Positions 54,200 to 63,900 of a stretch of 64,000 nt of DNA are shown piece by piece (position 1 is the first letter of the stretch; each line of letters starts with the position of its first letter). Origin of the DNA: Stieleria marina (GTDB taxonomy: Bacteria; Planctomycetota; Planctomycetia; Pirellulales; Pirellulaceae); the NCBI GenBank assembly GCA_007741555.1, contig CP036526.1:3286001-3350000 (forward strand), read 5' to 3'. Under the pieces are notes generated by a model. The model did no database searches, had not been told where the DNA came from, and saw nothing but the letters and a program-made list of their open reading frames with translations. Both the position numbers and the translations under genes were made by a program.

Positions 54200-54868
54200 A
54201 TGAACAAACGCATTTTAACGGTGGTAGCAACCGTAACGCTTCTGTGTACCACCAGCGGCTGCAGTGGCATGCGGAACTTTCTTTTTGGCCGCGGCGCACG
54301 CTGTGGGTTGTGCAGCAACCTTCGACGCCCGTTACAACGAATCAACCCGCTCAATCGCCAAACACAAGTTCCTGTGGCACCGATGATGCAAGCGGCTCCA
54401 TTGGCCGGTACAACCTGCGCACCCGGACTGATGGCAACACCTAACAGCTACGGTCCACAGCTAGGCTGTGGCATGGAAGCTGGTTGCGGTCGCGAAATGG
54501 GCTGTGGATTGGAAGCAGGCTGCGGCATCGAAACGCTGCCCAATTCTTGCAACTGCGGCAATGCTTCGTCCTATGGACCTGTCATCAGAAATTACGGTTC
54601 GGCATCGATCGATCCTTATCTCGCTGGCGGACAAGTGATCGATGGCGGCGTCATTAACGGCATGCCGATTGATGGTCAAATCATCGGTAACCCCATCATG
54701 GGCGAGCAAGTGATCGGCAGCTCAATCTACGGTGGACAAGCCTTCGACGGCGGATCTTGGGTGCCTCGCGGCGATTCGGGAATCTATTCGGCGAACAAGT
54801 ACGATACCGATGGAAACAAAATCATCAGCGAAGAACCGTTGCCACCCGGCGCGGTACCAGCCAACTAG
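54200..54868 (+). CDS. Gly/Cys-rich lipoprotein of unknown function
   Basis: 222 aa from ATG 54200 ('MNKRILTVVATVTLLCTTSG'), with a lipobox-like Thr-Ser-Gly-Cys at 18-21. The longer frame from 54143 is not signal-like at its start. Mature protein: 'MRNFLFGRGARCGLCSNLRR', an element I associate with small planctomycete lipoproteins. A repeated Gly-Cys-Gly segment follows ('LGCGMEAGCGREMGCGLEAG'), then a Gly/Ile/Asn-rich stretch with repeating 'GQVIDGG', 'DGQIIGN' and 'GEQVIGS' units resembling a short beta-helix. The Cys-Gly repeats could bind metal or form disulfides in the periplasm. The stop codon lies in the first copy of a 19-bp tandem repeat that runs 118 bp past it. Confidence 0.7.
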   Translation: MNKRILTVVATVTLLCTTSGCSGMRNFLFGRGARCGLCSNLRRPLQRINPLNRQTQVPVAPMMQAAPLAGTTCAPGLMATPNSYGPQLGCGMEAGCGREMGCGLEAGCGIETLPNSCNCGNASSYGPVIRNYGSASIDPYLAGGQVIDGGVINGMPIDGQIIGNPIMGEQVIGSSIYGGQAFDGGSWVPRGDSGIYSANKYDTDGNKIISEEPLPPGAVPAN

Positions 54869-54986
54869 TGCAGTGCCAGCCAACTAGTGCGGTACCAGCC
54901 AACTAGTGCAGTGCCGTTCAGCTAGTGCAGTGCCGTTCAACTAGTGCAGTGCCGTTCAACTAGTGCAGTGCCGTTCAGCTAGTGCA
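54854..54986. repeat. Seven-copy 19-bp tandem repeat starting inside a gene's 3' end
   Basis: Copies at 54854-54872, 54873-54891, 54892-54910, 54911-54929, 54930-54948, 54949-54967 and 54968-54986, for example gtaccagccaactagtgca and gtgccgttcaactagtgca. Copies 1-3 carry 'ccagcca' and copies 4-7 'ccgttca'. Every copy contains ctag. The first copy includes the last four codons (Val-Pro-Ala-Asn) and the stop of the lipoprotein gene. Confidence 0.95.
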
Positions 54987-55271
54987 GTGCCCGGCCGATG
55001 AGTTTGGTGCCTGCCAGAAAACGTTTGCGTGTTCAACGACAAACAAGTTCGTTTTCCTTTTCGGAAAAACATCAAGTAAGATAGATCGACGACGAAGCAT
55101 TTTTCTACAGTGAGCTACGGTCGGAGTGGCTAGCGCGATGCAAATCGGGTTAGCGGCTTCGGCCGTTTCGGTGTTTCGTCCGACGGTCGCCCAGTCAAAA
55201 GCACTCATTGACAAAATCACGTTGCTGGCACGGCATCAGCAACTACATCGACCCCAACGATAGGCCAAGGT
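54987..55271. other. Intergenic region before the transglutaminase gene
   Basis: With the tandem repeat, 403 bp lie between the two genes. After the repeats there is AT-richer sequence and a ttgaca at 55208-55213 that could be a -35 element, but no matching -10 is clear. No gene is supported. Confidence 0.35.
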
Positions 55272-56279
55272 ATGACACGCAACACCATTACGCGACGCTC
55301 TCTGCTCGGACGGACGCTGGGTACTGCCGCCGTCGCATGCTTGGCCAACCATTCACGTTCGCCGACCTTGCATGCTCAAGAGTCATCGTCCAAGAATCCT
55401 GATGAATCGGTCTCGCGACTTGCTTATGACGCGCCCAAATCACAGACCTGGCGCATCGGTTTGGTGTTGGACACACCAGTGACTTGTACCAACGTATTCG
55501 CCACGTTTCCGGTGCCGATGGATTGGCCCGAACAAACGGTCACATTGCAGAGCAAGGAGATCGATCGCCGTGTCACCGCTTGGAAAGTTCGCGACGTCGC
55601 CAAAGGTGCCAAACAGGTGATGCTGCAAATTCCGAAAGTCGCGGCCAACACGACCGCCGAAGTCACGTTTACGATGTCGATCGAACGTTCACGAATTTTG
55701 CCGCCTACAAAAACTGATGACCTGCGAATCCCCAAAAAAATCGGTCGAGAGCTAAGAGTCTTTACCAGTAACAGCCCCTATATCGACGCCAGTAACGCAC
55801 GAATCAAAATGGTGTCCAAAGAGCTCGCAGCCAAAGACGCGGCGAACGATTGGGAACGCGTTGAACAGATTTACGACTACGTTCGTGACAATGTTCGCAG
55901 TGTCGACGGCGATCTGAAAAACGCCTCCGTTGCACTGCGCGAAGGAAAGGGCGATTGCGAGGAGATGACCAGCCTGATTGTTGCTCTGTGTCGCAATGCC
56001 AAAGTACCCGCCCGAATGGTTTGGATTCCCGATCACTGTTACCCCGAGTTCTACTTGGAAGACGCCGATGGCAATGGGCACTGGTTTCCTTGCCAGGCGC
56101 GCGGGACGCGTCAGTTTGGACGGATGGACGAATACCGTCCGATCTTGCAGAAAGGCGACCGTTTCAAGGTTCCCGAATCGCGTACGCCAGTTCGCTATGT
56201 GGCGGAACATTTCAAATGCGATCGGAAAGGATCCGCCAAGCCTCGGCCCGTTTTCGTCCGCGAATTGGTCGACGGTTGA
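55272..56279 (+). CDS. Exported transglutaminase-like protein
   Basis: 335 aa. A TAT-type signal peptide has 'TRRSLLGRTLGTAAVACLAN'. An N-terminal beta domain (about 45-160) precedes the papain-like transglutaminase core: 'VEQIYDYVRDNVRSVDGDLK', nucleophile Cys229 in 'EGKGDCEEMTSLIVALCRNA', His255 in 'WIPDHCYPEFYLEDADG', then 'GHWFPCQARGTRQFG'. In most relatives the third triad residue is an Asp at the position that reads as 'CQ' here, so the triad may be Cys-His with Gln or use another acid. Family members act as peptidases or cross-linkers in the envelope. It is convergent with the HNH gene (3 bp between stops). Confidence 0.85.
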   Translation: MTRNTITRRSLLGRTLGTAAVACLANHSRSPTLHAQESSSKNPDESVSRLAYDAPKSQTWRIGLVLDTPVTCTNVFATFPVPMDWPEQTVTLQSKEIDRRVTAWKVRDVAKGAKQVMLQIPKVAANTTAEVTFTMSIERSRILPPTKTDDLRIPKKIGRELRVFTSNSPYIDASNARIKMVSKELAAKDAANDWERVEQIYDYVRDNVRSVDGDLKNASVALREGKGDCEEMTSLIVALCRNAKVPARMVWIPDHCYPEFYLEDADGNGHWFPCQARGTRQFGRMDEYRPILQKGDRFKVPESRTPVRYVAEHFKCDRKGSAKPRPVFVRELVDG

Positions 56280-56282
56280 GCG

Positions 56283-56594
56283 TCATTTTTGCTTGCTGAC
56301 CCACGCGACAAAGGTCGCCATCTGGTCGTGAGCCATGATCTGGTCGACCGTGTGGTAGTCGCGGCCCAGAGTCTTTTCTTTGGGCACAAAACGGTGAATC
56401 GCCTGATGGCAATCGTGGCACACCGAAATCGTCTGCTGCATCTGTTCCCGCGAAAACTGCTTCTTAAACCATTTGTTCTTGTGGCACGTTCGTGGAATCA
56501 AGTGATGCTCCGTTGTGCCGCGTTTGGGACGGCGTCCGCACAGCGTGCAGCGCCCGCGATTCGGGTCGGTCGTTTGGTTGGCTACCACACCCAT
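56283..56594 (-). CDS. HNH endonuclease-like protein
   Basis: 103 aa from ATG 56594. It has a short zinc finger/HNH core: 'RCTLCGRRPKRGTTEHHLIP' (Cys-x2-Cys then the His-His), 'RTCHKNKWFKK', 'ISVCHDCHQAIHRFVP' (second Cys-x2-Cys and the final His). This fits a stand-alone HNH nuclease fold. Such small proteins are widespread in bacteria and usually have no known role. Its C-terminus ends 3 bp from the stop of the convergent transglutaminase gene. It is 37 bp downstream of the ABC permease gene on the same strand. Confidence 0.8.
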   Translation of the reverse strand: MGVVANQTTDPNRGRCTLCGRRPKRGTTEHHLIPRTCHKNKWFKKQFSREQMQQTISVCHDCHQAIHRFVPKEKTLGRDYHTVDQIMAHDQMATFVAWVSKQK

Positions 56595-56631
56595 GTGGAT
56601 CTCTTTCCGTCGTGGTTGTCAAATCGATGGA

Positions 56632-58068
56632 CTAAAGCCCTCGCAGAGTTTGCGCAGGATCAATTTTCGCAGCGCGTTTGGCGGGGACGTAGCTGGCCAA
56701 CATCGTGATCAGTGACGCGACGATCGGCGTGCCCATGATCAGCCAGACAGGGTACGCAAAGATGTCACCGTAAAGCGGTTCGTTCAAGCGTGTTTCCAAT
56801 TCTTGGCGGATCCAGTCGCCACAGATTCGCGAAAAGATTAATCCCAGCACCAATCCGCTCAGCCCGCCGATCAGCCCCATCAAGAAGCCTTCGATTAGGA
56901 ACATTCGCTTTAAGTCACGATCGCGCGCACCGATGGCTTTCATGACGGCGATGTCTTTGCGGCGCTCCAGAACATTCATCACCATCGTGTTGGTGATCCC
57001 AATCGCGGAAATCAGCAAAGCGGCTGTAGCGATGGACGTGATCAACAAAGTGACCAGTAAGACCGCGGTTCGTATCTGCGTCGCTAGTTCAGCCAGCGAA
57101 TGAGTGCGAAAACCCGTGTCGGATATTTCCGCTTCAATGTTTTCCAGCAACTCTGGACTGGTCGCGCGAACGACCGCGGTCGTGCTCTTATCGGCTAGAT
57201 CAAGGCCTCGCCAACAATCAGCCGCATCATCGTAAGGCATCATCACGGCGACACCCAACATCTGCGCCCACTCGGGTTCGTCGCGGATTTCAATCCGTTC
57301 GGGATAGCGAAACACGCCTCTGATCGGAAAAATGCGAGAACGAAATTTCAGTGATTCGATCGCCTTTTGGCGACGCGGATTGTCGCCGGATAACGACGTC
57401 CCTTCCAATGTCGCATGACGCGTCGTCACTTGAATCATGGTCCCGATTACGTCCTCAATTTCTGCTTCGGTGCGAATTCCCTGCTGGTACAAAAACAGTT
57501 CGCTGACCCAGACGCCACCACGTTCGGGCGGATTCGATGCGCTCGATTCTGCAGCGACCGTTTTTGTGCCCGTCGCAACAATCAGTTTGGAGTAGTCCAG
57601 CTTTTTGGGCGGCATCGCATAGACCACTCCCGGGCTGAACCGATCGACGGTTTGCAGGTAAATCGAACAGCGAAATCGCAGTCGCGACCATACCGATTCG
57701 ACGCCGGCAATGCGTTTCAGACTTTCGCTGACCCCCAGGTTCATGGGCACCGGCCGGACGCCACCAACACCCGATGCCTGAGCCAATCGCACGCGGCGTT
57801 CATCAGACATGTCTTCGGTAAAACCTGCTGCCCGGGCTTTCTCCGGCGTAACTTCGTCCGTCTGAACACCCGTGTTGACGATGATCTCTAGCAGGCGATC
57901 TCCGACGGCAAGCCGCCGATTGACAGCGTCGATGACGCCCAGCCCACCCGAGATGCTACAGAACAGCAACAGTGCTCCGAGCGTCACGCCCAGCAGAGTC
58001 AGCACGCTGCGAAATTTGTGCGCCGTCATGGCCGATATGCCAGCACGCAGAAGGTCCGACAATCTCAT
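56632..58068 (-). CDS. ABC transporter permease (MacB/FtsX type)
   Basis: 478 aa. One N-terminal helix ('SVLTLLGVTLGALLLFCSIS', about 20-45) is followed by a large extracytoplasmic domain of about 290 residues (MacB periplasmic core). Three C-terminal helices come next: 'LLVTLLITSIATAALLISAI', 'GFLMGLIGGLSGLVLGLIF' and 'WLIMGTPIVASLITMLASYV'. The FtsX-type cytoplasmic motif 'ERRKDIAVMKAIGARDRDLK' lies between helices 2 and 3, and the C-terminus 'PAKRAAKIDPAQTLRGL' is typical. It works with the ATPase encoded upstream (ATGA overlap of 4 bp) in mechanotransmission-type export or lipoprotein handling. No membrane-fusion partner is adjacent. Confidence 0.92.
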   Translation of the reverse strand: MRLSDLLRAGISAMTAHKFRSVLTLLGVTLGALLLFCSISGGLGVIDAVNRRLAVGDRLLEIIVNTGVQTDEVTPEKARAAGFTEDMSDERRVRLAQASGVGGVRPVPMNLGVSESLKRIAGVESVWSRLRFRCSIYLQTVDRFSPGVVYAMPPKKLDYSKLIVATGTKTVAAESSASNPPERGGVWVSELFLYQQGIRTEAEIEDVIGTMIQVTTRHATLEGTSLSGDNPRRQKAIESLKFRSRIFPIRGVFRYPERIEIRDEPEWAQMLGVAVMMPYDDAADCWRGLDLADKSTTAVVRATSPELLENIEAEISDTGFRTHSLAELATQIRTAVLLVTLLITSIATAALLISAIGITNTMVMNVLERRKDIAVMKAIGARDRDLKRMFLIEGFLMGLIGGLSGLVLGLIFSRICGDWIRQELETRLNEPLYGDIFAYPVWLIMGTPIVASLITMLASYVPAKRAAKIDPAQTLRGL

Positions 58069-58787
58069 TGGCCGGCTCCCATCGTGTCGTCGATTAGGTG
58101 CCCATCATGCAGTCGGATCGTGCGGGTCGCAAAATCGCTCGCAAGTTTCTCGTCGTGCGTCACCAGCACCACTGTCGCATTTCGTGTGTTGGAATAATCG
58201 ACCAAGTGCTGAATGATGTCGCTTGCAGTGGTCGAATCCAAGTTGCCGGTGGGTTCGTCGGCCAAAAGTAGTTTGGGTTGATGCGATAGCGCGCGAGCCA
58301 AAGCGACACGTTGTTGTTCGCCGCCGGACAATTCCGACGGACGATGCGACGCTCGATTGGCCAGTCCCACCGCCTCCAACGCCGACATTGCCGATGCGAG
58401 TCGCTGTTTTCGGGGAGTTCCCGCAAACACAAACGGCAGCTCAACATTCTTGGTCGCCGTCAACGTCGGAATCAGATGAAATGCTTGAAAAACAACTCCC
58501 ACGCTGCTCATCCGATACCTGGCCAATTGATCGCTGGAATGCGCGGCAATGTCGTCCCCGTCCACAATGATGGATCCCGAAGTCGGCCGGTCGATCCCTG
58601 ACAGCAAATTCAGAAGCGTCGATTTTCCCGAGCCCGATCGTCCCAGCATCGCGACTCGTTGCCCACGCTGGATAGTCAACGAAATGTCTCGCAGCGCAAT
58701 GACGCTGACTGATTTGCGCGGGTAAACACGTGACACGTGGTTCAACCGAATCAATGGATCGTCGCTCGTTGCATCAGACGAAATCAT
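58065..58787 (-). CDS. ABC transporter ATP-binding protein (LolD/MacB type)
   Basis: 240 aa from ATG 58787; a TTG at 58796 adds three residues. Canonical ABC motifs: 'AMLGRSGSGKSTLLNLLSGI' (Walker A), 'RYRMSSVGVVFQAFHLIPTL' (Q-loop), 'LSGGEQQRVALARALSHQPK' (signature) and 'LLLADEPTGNLDS' (Walker B with the 'TGNLDS' typical of the LolD/MacB/FtsE group), then 'VLVTHDEKLASDFATRTIRL'. Its stop overlaps the permease start by 4 bp, so the two are translationally coupled and form one transporter. The substrate is unknown. Confidence 0.95.
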   Translation of the reverse strand: MISSDATSDDPLIRLNHVSRVYPRKSVSVIALRDISLTIQRGQRVAMLGRSGSGKSTLLNLLSGIDRPTSGSIIVDGDDIAAHSSDQLARYRMSSVGVVFQAFHLIPTLTATKNVELPFVFAGTPRKQRLASAMSALEAVGLANRASHRPSELSGGEQQRVALARALSHQPKLLLADEPTGNLDSTTASDIIQHLVDYSNTRNATVVLVTHDEKLASDFATRTIRLHDGHLIDDTMGAGQ

Positions 58788-58935
58788 TGGAAACAAATAC
58801 TTAAGTGGTAAAGATTTTCAGTCAAACGAACGATCGCTTTCGCGCGCTTTTGAATCCAGGCGACGTTACGCAGCGGCGAATCGGTTGCGCGTCGCCCTTC
58901 CAGCACGCTCTCAACACAATCCGTTACAGACTGGT

Positions 58936-59694
58936 CTAAAAAAGATCCCGCAACGAACGGATTGCCAGCGGCTCTTTGGTCGCAAAGGGTTCGCCATAGT
59001 GACGATCAATCAATCGCCCCCAATAAGCCGCATCGTCACGTAACCGGTCGATCAAAGTCGGCGGCTCCGTTGGCCGTCCCGCAACAAATTGACTCGCATA
59101 CGCTTCGATGGATGACTTCTTGCGCGACCACTGGTCGCTGATGTCAACGATCCAATCGGGTTGCACCGCCAGTCGCAAGTGAATGCAAAAGTAGTAATAG
59201 ATTCGTTCGGGATGGTACCGCTCGCCGGGCATGTCCGTCTTGCTCAGTTTCGACCAAAAACGCGCCGCTTCGATCAGTTGCGTTGCCGCGACATGGTCCG
59301 GATGAGCATCGCTCCAGTAAGGCGCGAACAGCCATCGCGGTCGCAGCATCCGAAAGTAGCTGGCCAACAATTTGCGTGCTTCCAGAGTCGGTTCCAGTGA
59401 TCGATTGATCAAGCCAGCGTTGCCGCGCCAGGTCAGCCCCAGTGCCGCGGTTGCGAGGTCGGTTTCTTGACGACGGATTGTTTCGCTGCCATGGGGCGTC
59501 GGTTCGCCGGTGGTCAAATCCAGCACCCCGATTCGCCAGCCTTCGTCGTGCATTTTGGCGATCGTTCCGCCCATTCCCAGTTCGGCATCATCGGGATGCG
59601 GCGCAATGACAAGGAAATCTAGTGGCTCGATCTCGCCAATCTCTTCGGGCGGCCCAGTAAAAACAGGAACGTCAGGTTTGTCAGAAAAAGTCAA
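58936..59694 (-). CDS. PIG-L/LmbE family deacetylase, BshB1-like
   Basis: 252 aa from TTG 59694; no ATG fits. The zinc motif H33-P-D-D36 lies in '[20 protein letters not shown]', and the partner '[20 protein letters not shown]' lies downstream. Segments '[15 protein letters not shown]', '[14 protein letters not shown]' and '[20 protein letters not shown]' match the BshB1 subgroup, which deacetylates GlcNAc-malate in bacillithiol synthesis. No bshA or bshC is in the window, so that specific role is inferred from similarity only. Cytoplasmic; monocistronic by spacing. Confidence 0.85.
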   Translation of the reverse strand: MTFSDKPDVPVFTGPPEEIGEIEPLDFLVIAPHPDDAELGMGGTIAKMHDEGWRIGVLDLTTGEPTPHGSETIRRQETDLATAALGLTWRGNAGLINRSLEPTLEARKLLASYFRMLRPRWLFAPYWSDAHPDHVAATQLIEAARFWSKLSKTDMPGERYHPERIYYYFCIHLRLAVQPDWIVDISDQWSRKKSSIEAYASQFVAGRPTEPPTLIDRLRDDAAYWGRLIDRHYGEPFATKEPLAIRSLRDLF

Positions 59695-59800
59695 TCGATT
59701 GAATCAAAGGAGTGAGCGGCGGGCAAAATTTCGCGGAAGCGTCACGATACGCCGACGAACGTTTGGTGTCGTCGTTGATACAGAAATGGATTACTTGCAA

Positions 59801-60946
59801 CTAGCGCTGGTAAATCGGCAGGTAGTGATATCGTACGCTCAGACTCAAAATTGACAATGATGTCGCGTAGACGTAACCCACGTTGCGTTCTTCTCCGCTG
59901 CGGGCCAGCCATGCTCCGCGGCTGTCCTGTGTCTCTAGCAACATTTTGGCAACCAAGTCGTCTGCTTTCTTGGCGTACTTTCCACCTGCTTGATGCATCC
60001 CTTGCGCGTAGTAGTAGACGCCGTAGTGAAAGAACCTTTCCTTGGGCTTGGGCGGATTTTGTAACAACCAGTCCGCCGCACCTTTGACCATTGGCGAATC
60101 GTACTGTCCGCAAACTTGCATCGCCAGCAATCCGGCCGCGGTCATCGTAAACGACGGGTGATGGTGGCCGGGCGTGTAACTAAATCCTCCGATCGGTTCC
60201 TTGGTTCTTTGTCCGCGTGGCGAAGTGTAGGAGTGTCGCAGATAGCTCAGCGCCGAAGTGATGGCCGATGCAGGCACATCCATCCCGTCGTTTTTGGCAC
60301 TCCGCAAAGCCATCAATTGCCAAACCGAAACCGAAAGATCCGAATCGGTCGCCGTCGGTGTGTATCGCCATCCGCCAGCCAGTGTGCTGGGTTTGCGAAC
60401 CGCTTGTGCCTTCAGCACCAAACCAATGGCCTTTTCCAACGCCGAATGGATGCGTTGATTTTGAGCCATCGTGCCACCCATGCCCATCATCTCGGTCAGC
60501 ATCAGCGTGACTATGCCATGGCCGTACATGCGCGATCCGTCGCTGTTACCAAAATACCCGTTGGAATCTTGATGTCGCTTGTCCAAGACAAAATCAATCG
60601 CTCGCATCATCACCAGCGACCGCACGTCGTCGTTGCCGGGTTGGACTCCGACGGCGGCCATCGCCATGATGGCCAACGATGTCATCGCGACTTCGTGACC
60701 ACGATCCACAATCGCACCCGTATCACGCATTGTCGAAACCAAAAACTTGATTCCTCGATCAACGGCCTGATCGATATCATCGTCCACGTAAAGCGTCGAC
60801 AAGTCTTCGGCCGCATGGGTTCGATCAGCCATCGCAGCTCCCGCTCCCATGGCCGCCGCTTGAACCGCGTACCAGTTGGTCGCCGATTTCGCGCAAGTCG
60901 ACTTCAGCCAGTCGCGTCGCGAAAGTGTCAAACGAGGGTGCGTCAT
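59801..60946 (-). CDS. TAT-exported prenyltransferase/squalene-cyclase-like alpha-barrel protein
   Basis: 381 aa. A TAT motif '[11 protein letters not shown]' opens the N-terminus and '[19 protein letters not shown]' ends the signal region. The rest is an (alpha/alpha)6-barrel of repeats with Trp/Gly-rich ends: '[17 protein letters not shown]', '[20 protein letters not shown]', '[20 protein letters not shown]' and '[16 protein letters not shown]'. This fold occurs in squalene cyclases, prenyltransferases and complement-like proteins. The DxDD catalytic motif of cyclases is not present, so it is probably non-enzymatic or has a different activity. Planctomycetes have many such proteins beside large coiled-coil proteins. 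It overlaps the upstream gene's stop by 4 bp (ATGA). Confidence 0.85.
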   Translation of the reverse strand: MTHPRLTLSRRDWLKSTCAKSATNWYAVQAAAMGAGAAMADRTHAAEDLSTLYVDDDIDQAVDRGIKFLVSTMRDTGAIVDRGHEVAMTSLAIMAMAAVGVQPGNDDVRSLVMMRAIDFVLDKRHQDSNGYFGNSDGSRMYGHGIVTLMLTEMMGMGGTMAQNQRIHSALEKAIGLVLKAQAVRKPSTLAGGWRYTPTATDSDLSVSVWQLMALRSAKNDGMDVPASAITSALSYLRHSYTSPRGQRTKEPIGGFSYTPGHHHPSFTMTAAGLLAMQVCGQYDSPMVKGAADWLLQNPPKPKERFFHYGVYYYAQGMHQAGGKYAKKADDLVAKMLLETQDSRGAWLARSGEERNVGYVYATSLSILSLSVRYHYLPIYQR

Positions 60947-63900
60947 TTTGATTTCTCCGTTGCATTGGCCTTCGCAGCAGCGCGACGAGCGACCGCCCGG
61001 AAATAGGCTTCGACTTCGCGGCGGTACTGCGGAGCAACACGCGATTCGCGCGACTCCGAAGCGTCATCGGTTTTGCGCTGTCGCAGTGATCCCCAATCTC
61101 CCAGTTCGCTCATGTCAACTTGGCCTAGGATCCCTTCGCCACCGCCGGGCGGATCGCCGGGACCAGAGTTTTGTGTCAACTGATCGCCTTCTTTTTCGCC
61201 CGATTCGACCTCGCCTTGTTGTTTGGACGCCTCCGAGTTTTTGCCGGGCTGCAAAGTTTGTTGTCTGTCTTTGGCTGCTTGCTGTGATTGAGAGTCCAGC
61301 ATTTGCGACAACGTCGGCGAAGCTTGACCGGCGGTCTGTTTGCCCGGTTGGCTACCCGGTTTTTGTTCGCCCGGTTTTTGGCTTCCGGGGTCCTGGCCGG
61401 GTTTTGGTTGACCCTGTTCTTGTCCTTGCGGTTGTTGTCCTTGCGGTTCGTCGCCCTGTTGTTGTTCTGATGGCTGTTTTTTTTGTTGAGCCGGATCGTT
61501 TGCCTCCGCAATCGCTCGGTCTAGTTCATCCAGCGTCTGTGCCATCTTCTTTGCTTTGTCTGCCGATGCGCTGGACGGCTGACCTTGTGAACTTTGCTTT
61601 GGTGAAGACGCTTGATTCTTATCGGAGCTGCTTTCAGCTGCCTTGTCGCCTGGGTTGTCGGAGTCGGGCGATTCACTGTCCGAGGTTGATTGCAGCATCT
61701 GCGCAAGGCGTTCCGCGTCCTGGCCAATCTTTTGTTCCGCGTCGGCGACTTGCTGGCCCGCTTGTGGCGTTTCCTTGGCTTCTTTGGCAGCTTGATCGAG
61801 TGATTGTTTGGCGTCTTGGCCGGCTTTCAGCCCGTTCTCTTGAATCGACTCGGCTGCCTGCTCCAGGCCTTCGGCATTGGCTTTTTGTCCCAAACGTTCT
61901 TCGTGGCGTGCCGCGCGGGCAACCTGATCGGCTGCATTCTTGACGTCGCTATTGATGCGATCTTGCTGCTCCGACAAGCTCTGCGCTTTGTCAGTTGGCG
62001 TGCTTAACTCCGGGCGTCCACCCAATTGCTTTGCGATCGCATCAAGCTGCTGCTGCAAGTCATCCAGCGTTTTGGTGGCTTGCTGGGCAGTCTCTTCGGC
62101 AAGTTGGCCGGCCGGGTTAGGCCGAGTCAGACGCTCCAGCTTTTCCTTCTGTGCCTCGCGTATTGCTTGTTCGATCTCTTTCCGCTGGTCCTTGGCATAG
62201 TCTCGCGTTTGATCGGCAGCTTGCTCGGCTTTGTCAGCGTTGGCTTCACGCTGCTTCTGCTGATCGATTTGCGACTGCAATTGATCTCGCTGCTTCTGGT
62301 CCGTCTTCTTTGGATCCGCTTTCTTCAGTCGATCCTCCGCCCGTTGGCGTTGGTCTCTGGCATCGCGTTCCTGACGTTGAGCTTGCTGGACGCGGCGGTT
62401 CGCTTCCTGCTCTTCGCGTGACCACTGGGCGCGTTCCCGATTCATATCCTGCACGATTCGGTTCCGTGTATTTCTTGCCTTGCTTTCCATTTTGCTCTGC
62501 GCACTCTTTCGTGCCGGTTCGTTTTGATGCACGTCTCGCTGGGATGCTTCGGCAGATTCTTGCTTGGCTTTCTTGATGGCCTCGGCGGCCTGGCTCACTG
62601 ACTGTTTGGCGTTTTGGACCGTCTTTTTCATTTGCTCAGCCAACGCACTCTCGCCGCCCATCTGCCGACTTTCGTCCACGGCTTTCTTAAGTGCTTCGCG
62701 GGCCTCGGTGAATTTGTCTCGGGTTTTGGGTTCATTTGCCCAGCCGGAGGCTTCCTGCGCCATTCCCAGCAAATGGTTGCTTGTTGATTCAAGTCGTCGA
62801 GACAACTCTTCCAGCTTTTTGGCTGCACGACGCTTGGCCTCTTGAACCGCTGCATCACTTCGTTCGAGTGCTTGATTGAGTTGGCGCTCGTCGCTTTCGG
62901 CTTGTTCCAAAGTCTTTTGCGCCGACTGCGCCGCGTTTTCGGAAATCTCCGAGAGTTCCTGCTGCATCGGTTCGTTCTTCTTCAGTTCCGCCTCCAGCTT
63001 TTTGAGCAACTCTTCGGGATCGCTATTGGCCGCGTCCGCCATCGCTTTGGCTTCTTCGTAACGCTGTTCCAAATCGCGCGCAATCTGCAACTCTTCTTCA
63101 GTCTTTCGCAATTCCTCTCGTGATTGATCAGCGTTTTCGCCACGTTCAAGTTTGTCGAAATGCTCGGCGGTCTTTTCCAACGTACTCGCCAGCTGCGACA
63201 AACTCTCTTCGGCTTTTTCCAGTGCGGCGTCACGTTGCTGTTCGTTCGCGGCGTCCTTGGCGTCCTGCATCGCCTCTTTTGCTTGCTCCGATGCGTCGTT
63301 GATCGCCGAAGCAGCTGCGTCGGCATCTCTGGCAATTTCACGTTGCTCGTCGTCCAACATGTCCGACGTATTGGCCTTGTCGATCAAAGCTTGCACAGTC
63401 TGTTCGGCAGCCGTTTCGGCTTCTTCTTGTTGGGCGGCCAATTGCTCGGCCGTTTCGCTTTGCGAATCCTGTCGTTGATCCGTTCGCTGCTCCGCTTCCG
63501 TCGCTTTTTCAGCAGCCTGACGGGCTTGTTCGGGAAGCGACAGCACATAGCGCTGAATCGTCGCTCGTGCTGCGATCACGTGCGGCTGCAAATTCTGGAG
63601 CCCCGCATCGACGCGCTGCGTCAGCTTGTTCAGCGAAACTTCGGCCGACACCGGTTCTTTCTGGTCCCAACGACGGCGTGTCAGACGGTCGCGTGCGGCA
63701 GAGAAATCCTTGTCGTAGCGGGTTCGGTCCATCGGATCGATTAGAGTTGGCCAATCCAGTTTGGATTCTTGCCACTGCTTGATGGACCACTCCGCAGCCA
63801 GTGAATAGCGATGAATCCAGATCCCGCTGCTAAGCCGGTCGTCGGCTGAATTCGACAATGACTGTTCTGAAACCAGCAGTTGTTTAAGTTCGGATTGCGC

